Shown piece after piece: positions 1 through 64,000 of a DNA stretch of 64,000 nucleotides; the stretch's first letter is position 1; each line of letters opens with the position of its first letter. The notes below the pieces were generated by a model. It did not search any database. It worked only from the letters and a program-made list of their open reading frames with translations, and was not told where the DNA came from. The DNA is from Amorphochlora amoebiformis (Eukaryota > Cercozoa > Chlorarachniophyceae): contig BAAHQB010000053.1 in NCBI GenBank assembly GCA_054601695.1, positions 620,001-684,000 on the forward strand, read 5' to 3'. The position numbers and the translations under genes are program-made.

Positions 1-31
1 ATATATATATATATATATATAAATATATTTA

Positions 32-94
<63 letters not shown>

Positions 95-168
95 GTATAT
101 TCATTCATAAATTAGGCATATTTAATATCTATTTATGTAGATATCATATTTATCCAGATATGTATATC
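1..168. repeat. (TA)n and AT-rich sequence downstream of the methyltransferase stop
   Basis: Almost pure TA dinucleotide for the first 90 bases, then an AT-rich stretch up to the TGA stop of the minus-strand gene. No gene seen. Confidence 0.9.
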
Positions 169-41567
<41,399 letters not shown>

Positions 41568-42614
41568 CTACTAATTTGCGACATCTAGAAGAAACTGCAT
41601 ATTCATATATAAATAAATAAACGTTGAATTATATATATGTGTATGTATATATTTTTATATATCTAGATACATATATATTATATATATATATATATACATA
41701 TATACACATATATATATAATATAAAAATAAATATATGCACTTGAGTGACATGTGTAGAGGTGGCCACGGTTCACGAAAGTTGTTGCGGACGCCATGCTAA
41801 GGCATGTTGCGCAGAAGTAAGTACCTAGAATACGTATTCGGTACGTATGTTGGTCGTACGTACGTACGCATTTGCCGGCGGGTAACCTTTCGTTGAATTG
41901 ACTCAATACGTATGTTGTAGAATCATTGACCTAGAATACATTAGTGAGCATTTGATGTCACGCGCTGGTATCATGATGGTTTACACATACGAAGTAATCT
42001 AATAATGTAACTTCCTTAATCGATAGCCAACTCTTTAAATTATTGCAACCCGGCCTACTCCTAGTACTCATTGAATCTGGTTGAATCTAGTAGTAGCACC
42101 AGCACAGCCTCTAGACTGCCTAAGGGCTATATCTATATCTAGAAAATCTGATCTAGCCTGGATATACATCGTGTTTACTTGTTAACCGCATCTAGCACAT
42201 GTGCTCCAGAACTTATGATATACACATCATAGTAATTTAGTCTAGCTAGTTCTCGTACACCATAATTTGTTTTTACACACACACTGTGACACACACACAC
42301 ACACACACATACACACACACACCTACACACACACACCTACACACAAACACACACATATGTGTATATACAATATATATATATTTATATATTTATATATATA
42401 TATCCACTACAATTGTGATCATATCCCCACCCCTAGACCCCTGCAGACCTTAGAGACCGTACACGTATACACTCAAATGACCAACTCACATAACTATGAG
42501 AAATTCAAATCTGCAGACCCTAGAGACCGTACACGTATACACTCAAATGACCAACTCACATAACTATGAGAAATTCAAATTGACAAACCAGTCACATCGC
42601 GACTTTCCGCCCTG
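41568..42614. other. Tail-to-tail intergenic region between aminopeptidase and RBR ligase
   Basis: After a short TA-rich part it is non-repetitive from 41740 to 42260 and rich in CTAG (about 12 occurrences). Then CA/TA (42268-42400), then a 72-bp direct duplication at 42436-42580 containing GAGACCGTACACGTATACAC. No gene seen. Confidence 0.7.
41612..41617 (+). terminator. Polyadenylation signal candidate for the aminopeptidase
   Basis: AATAAA 45 nt after the TAA stop. Position fits; not tested. Confidence 0.45.
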
Positions 42615-43013
42615 CTACGCGGCTTCGTCGCCCCGGTGCCCAAGGAGTGGGTCCGCCGCTGCGTCACCTCCCGGCCGCCGAGGTGCTCCTTCAACCCGGG
42701 GGCGATTCGGCCTATTGGCCGCGGCGTTGGCGTTCACTTGAGCTATTTCCCGTCGAGGGGCTATAACTAGATGCCAGTAGATGAAACAGGGCAGCCAGAA
42801 AGGTAGAGTCACCAGAAGGATTGGAGCAAAGATTACTATGTGCATGCAGAGTCTGAGATAGAGAAACGGATTAGTGTTTGGGGTTTGGGGATGTGGTGTT
42901 TGAAAGATTTGGAGGGTGTGAGTCAATATGAGTTTATGTATATTCAGGTATATTATATGTATGTGTGCATGTATGTATATGTATGTGTATGTATATTATA
43001 TATTATATATATA

Positions 43014-43067
<54 letters not shown>

Positions 43068-43116
43068 CATTTCTTATATCATACATGCATATATGTACAC
43101 ATATTTAGAATATGTC

Positions 43117-43174
<58 letters not shown>

Positions 43175-43775
43175 CATATAATTACATACAAGTACACATT
43201 TACGTAGGTAATATAGATACATGCACACATTATATACACATTGATACATAAACATATTATAATACACAAATATATATATATATATATATATGATTAATAT
43301 GGATAACGCATTTCACAATATATATATATATATATATATATTTGAACACATATTTTTCATACAAATAATACACTCGTACATTACAGAACACTTACATGCA
43401 CACACACAAACACACACGAAAATTACCCCATGCACCGATTCCACCCTTGCTGGTTATTCTGATCTTCACTGCAACAACACAACGCCGACAGACAAGGGTA
43501 TAGGATACAGACAACGATAGCCATAACAAATGCTATTGGAGAAAACAGCAGGAAGAAGAAAGCTGGAACCATTATGCACACGATGGCTTCCCAGGGTGCC
43601 ATATACGGGACGCTCTCGCTGGTGAATTGCTTGCCCTTACATTCCCCCGACTTATAGTGGTCGGGGAGCACTTGGTTGCCGATGATCTCTCCGCAGAGCC
43701 AGCACCAGCCCGTCTTGCAGACGAAGCAGGTCATATGATTGCATCCCTCGTTTTTTTCTGTGGCCACTCCACACT

Positions 43776-43811
<36 letters not shown>

Positions 43812-45124
43812 AAAAATATGTATTATAATATATATATATATTCATATGTATATTTACACGAATGTATATATGTATATATATAGACGTACATACCTTCGGA
43901 CAAGGCCGTGTGTGAGCCGATCTCCACGAACGATTTTTCCTCTCCTCCCTTCGTTGCTCGGCCTCAAATTCCGCACACGCCTTCTCCTTCGGATGCTGCA
44001 CACACATAACGGAATACAGCGAAGCAAAAAGAAACTCATCACTGGAGACCGATTGATGTTCTCAAAGATGGCTACCTGGTTCTGGTGGACGAAGCAAAAC
44101 TCATGGTCACAGTCGGCATTTGAGCAGACAGTCCATGGGTGCCGGGGGTCTCCGAGCTAGGTAAGAGATCAGTGATGTGAGAAGGAATATTTAGTTATGC
44201 CATGGTATACCTGTTGGGTTTTGCACTTGGGACAGTCTACAAAGTTTTCATTTTGCTCCTGAGTGGGGGATATGGTCAGTGCGTGATCTCTTCGGAAATA
44301 TTTAGCTGGAGACCTTATTCATGAAGTAGGTGTATTTCTTCAGCGCTTCCTCTGTAGCGACAGCCTGAACGATTTTGGGTTGGATTTGAGATAAGAACAA
44401 ACGATACGTAAAAACCGTGATGTACTACGACATCGGATCATATTAACTACCTTGATATCTGCCACGCTTATTTCAACATTACACACGCTCTGCTTCTCAT
44501 CCGTGTAGAAACAACGAGGATGGGTCTAAAGATGGTGAGATGAGGTTAAAAATGGGGGAAAAGTAGAAGAAATGACTGTGAGGGCACCTGACGTGACTTG
44601 AACTGGCTCTCTAAATAGCCCTGCAGGCAAGGCTTGCAGAAACTGTGGCCGCAACTCCGAAGCTGATGGAATACTGTTAAGCCTACCACTATATTTGCAT
44701 CATCGGGTGAATTCTTACTGTGTAGCCTTTGCTCATTCGGTGATTCGACAGACAAATGTAGCAATAATATCTGCGAACAATTGAGAATGAATCAGAAGAC
44801 TTGTGGAAAATTGGTATTTCTCTGGGCAGACTTACGTTTCCTCCATATTCTCTATCTGCACGGTCTGAGGATTCATCATGGTAAAAGCATCTTGCATTGC
44901 CCTATACCACACGAAGGGAGACTTTCAGTCTAAAGGATTCGAAGGGCATGAACAAGGTTTATTCCGAGGATAGCATCATTCAGGCCCTACCCTACGGCCT
45001 CCGTCAATCCCGACGGCTGACGCTCTGGGTTAGACATTATTCTTGCCAAAGTAGGAGGATGTTGAGGTTCCTCAGGATCGCGAAATGAGTTGTATGACGA
45101 GCCTTGTCGCCTCGGAGCGAGCAT
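42615..45124 (-). CDS. RBR-type E3 ubiquitin ligase with C-terminal membrane segments
   Basis: Exons in transcription order: 45124-44991, 44901-44836, 44770-44719, 44662-44588, 44525-44451, 44364-44314, 44258-44211, 44156-44076, 43995-43894, 43773-43427, 42852-42615 (TAG stop); 422 aa. RING1 starts CYICLSNHRMSKGY (about residue 70) and continues LRSCGHSFCKPCL. The IBR has DCPKCKTQQ, then VCSNADCDHEFCFVH. RING2 is CPKCGVATEKNEGCNHMTC, in which C239 (EGC-NHMTC) matches the catalytic cysteine that forms the ubiquitin thioester in this class. Two strongly hydrophobic stretches follow (about 275-325 and 345-375), so the protein probably sits in a membrane, as RNF19/RNF144-like ligases do. The tail is Arg/Asn/Pro/Gly-rich. 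Eight introns are 54-89 bp; the last two are longer and contain TA repeat. ATG 45124 has an in-frame TAG 12 nt upstream, but an AG there could be an acceptor, so an extra 5' exon (for example near 45270-45507) is possible. Confidence 0.9.
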
Positions 45125-45508
45125 GACACAAACCTACGCGGCCCTCAGTCCATCCCCAATATTTCCGAAGAATTAAATTTAAACAGAAATATGAATCTTA
45201 TAATATCGGCTTGACATCTTTCGAATTCGAAGACTTCATCTTTCCCTAGACTCCGGACTTCCTCGCCATGGGGTTGAGTTCGTTGGCATTCAAGTCGGGC
45301 ATAGCGGTGCTTGCTGTCATAATGGGTAACCAAGGATATGAGATAAACCCACAACATTACTTTCCCATTCGAATTGGCTCGAATTTTCTTCTGAAATTCG
45401 CAATTTCCCGAATTTTCAGGCTTCTTGTACACCCCGGGACCGCCATTTCCGAGTAAGGGTCGCATAGATCTCGAAGACGTTACAAGGGTGAGGGAAGGTG
45501 ACGTCACG
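45125..45508. promoter_or_regulatory. Short head-to-head interval, probable bidirectional promoter
   Basis: 384 bp of non-repetitive sequence between the apparent starts of the RBR and JmjC genes. A minus-strand frame open across 45507-45145 may be 5' UTR or include an additional RBR exon. Confidence 0.5.
45498..45507. promoter_or_regulatory. CRE-like palindrome GTGACGTCAC next to the JmjC start codon
   Basis: The perfect palindrome ends one base before the ATG of the JmjC gene, in the head-to-head interval shared with the RBR gene. TGACGTCA is the classical bZIP/CREB-ATF site. The same core occurs in both copies of the dispersed repeat (5675-5684, 59391-59400), so function is not certain. 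Confidence 0.4.
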
Positions 45509-57522
<12,014 letters not shown>

Positions 57523-58155
57523 TCTTTGCTTACTTAGGCTCACATATCTACATATATCTTTTCTATAGCTAATTAATTAAGCTTTTCTATGCATGAGGAA
57601 CCTTTGCAGTCTACCAGTCTACCATACGGCGGCCGATAGACTTGAGATATGCACTGTAGTAGTGTCTAGAGTGTAGCCGCGGTACGTACTAATGATTGAT
57701 TCTATATTATATTCAATTGGATATATGGCCTTTTGTCACGCTATGTGACATGTCCTACCCTTGTCCCGTTGTGATTGTCATCACGATCTAGCGATATCTG
57801 CGATAATGATCATACGGCGTACATGTGATATCTCTGGGTACGATCTAGAATCAGGTATCGCTTGATCAGCCTAAATTTAGTACCTAATACACTGCCGTAG
57901 TTAATTTTCTAGTTTCTCTACTATCTAAATTTAACCAGTACGATAATACTTATCTCGAAACCAAGTCATAAGAACTCTCATCATGAATGAGTATGGACTA
58001 GAAAGTCTAGAATCGTCACTAGATAGAAACTGAATTCGAAGATCTACATAGCTACCCAGATCAAACTGCAAATTAAATTCAGATGCGCAAATTCTTGTTC
58101 TAGAGGCTGACCATGCACTAGACTAATGAACTAGATCTAGTAGATGTTTAAAATG
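57523..58155. other. Tail-to-tail intergenic region between JmjC and MED6
   Basis: Non-repetitive, balanced composition, rich in CTAG (about 12 occurrences). No gene or clear AATAAA seen. Confidence 0.6.
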
Positions 58156-62122
<3,967 letters not shown>

Positions 62123-62369
62123 CTCAAACGCGCGAACGTCGGACAGAAGCTTAAGGTGTCCCGCGGATGTCCCGGTTTTTTTTATGGTCATCCGTCTGGA
62201 CTATCATTTGACACACGTGCCTATTGGTTATAATTCTTCGGTATGGGCTCTGAGATTGGATGGTTTCGGGCGAAGATACCTTAACTATCTGACATGTGAG
62301 CTTGGGTACATCAACCCTCTAACTCCGACTCAGCAATGGCGGCAAGGCTTTCCTGACCTGGAAACAAGC
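62123..62369. promoter_or_regulatory. Short head-to-head interval upstream of MED6
   Basis: 247 bp of non-repetitive sequence between the MED6 ATG and the tentative start of the rightmost gene. An in-frame upstream MED6 ATG (62191) lies within it. Confidence 0.4.
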
Positions 62370-63712
<1,343 letters not shown>

Positions 63713-63719
63713 GTACTCT

Positions 63720-63741
63720 GTATACACACATACGTATGCAT

Positions 63742-63819
<78 letters not shown>

Positions 63820-64000
63820 GTATTATATTTCATTATAATTATTATTATACTTATTACATGCGTATCTCCAATCGGTACCCGGTGTATAAAAGAACAAAAA
63901 TTCCATAAACACACACATACCCATATATATATATATACATATATATATAATATATATATATATATGTATATATATGTATATTATTATCATTATTACTATT
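63720..64000. repeat. TA repeat with a degenerate exon-edge copy
   Basis: TA tracts to the window end. At about 63868-63894 CGTATCTCCAATCGGTACCC resembles the 3' edge and donor of the exon ending at 63712. Confidence 0.6.

Noticed and set aside
44897-45088. Plus-strand 63-codon frame
   Set aside because: Antisense to RBR exons 1-2; no splice or motif support.

Overview
This is a nuclear segment from a eukaryote, very probably a microbial one. Coding sequence is cut into many tiny GT-AG exons (typically 40-100 bp) that float in a sea of (TA)n microsatellite, GA/CT tracts and TTAGGG/CCCTAA telomere-type repeat. Most long open frames in the window (poly-Tyr/Ile/His, Ser/Leu, Arg/Glu) are translated microsatellite and are not genes. 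I rebuilt genes by hand from splice sites, reading phase and family motifs. The species cannot be placed from this window; interstitial TTAGGG repeats suggest that telomere type.

Layout, strictly alternating in strand: (1) minus, 169..17387, a SpoU/TrmH-type RNA 2'-O-methyltransferase (16 exons found, 5' end unresolved). (2) Plus, 18689..41567, a complete M1 zinc aminopeptidase with an N-terminal membrane anchor (40 exons, 1,039 aa). (3) Minus, 42615..45124, an RBR-type (RING1-IBR-RING2) E3 ubiquitin ligase with C-terminal membrane segments (11 exons, 422 aa). (4) Plus, 45509..57522, a small JmjC/cupin-8 protein (17 exons, 312 aa). (5) Minus, 58156..62122, Mediator subunit 6 (8 exons, 243 aa). 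(6) Plus, from 62370, the start of an unrecognised gene that leaves the window. The pairs are head-to-head (17388..18688, 45125..45508, 62123..62369) and tail-to-tail (41568..42614, 57523..58155). Exons total about 7.6 kb, roughly 12% of the window. The genes have no evident shared pathway; they look like unrelated housekeeping functions.

The outstanding feature is how the introns are built. In at least 25 introns, the edge of the neighbouring exon together with its splice site has been copied 1-13 times into the intron, each copy separated by (TA)n. Copies of the 5' exon edge always lie upstream of the real acceptor, and copies of the 3' edge always lie downstream of the real donor, so the copies stay within introns. 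Other introns carry telomere-type repeats whose CCCTAAC units supply pyrimidines and a CTAAC branch-site-like motif just before the acceptor. Several introns start with a purine or TTAGGG tract and end with its complement. The RBR gene is a useful contrast: eight of its ten introns are still only 54-89 bp and free of these repeats.
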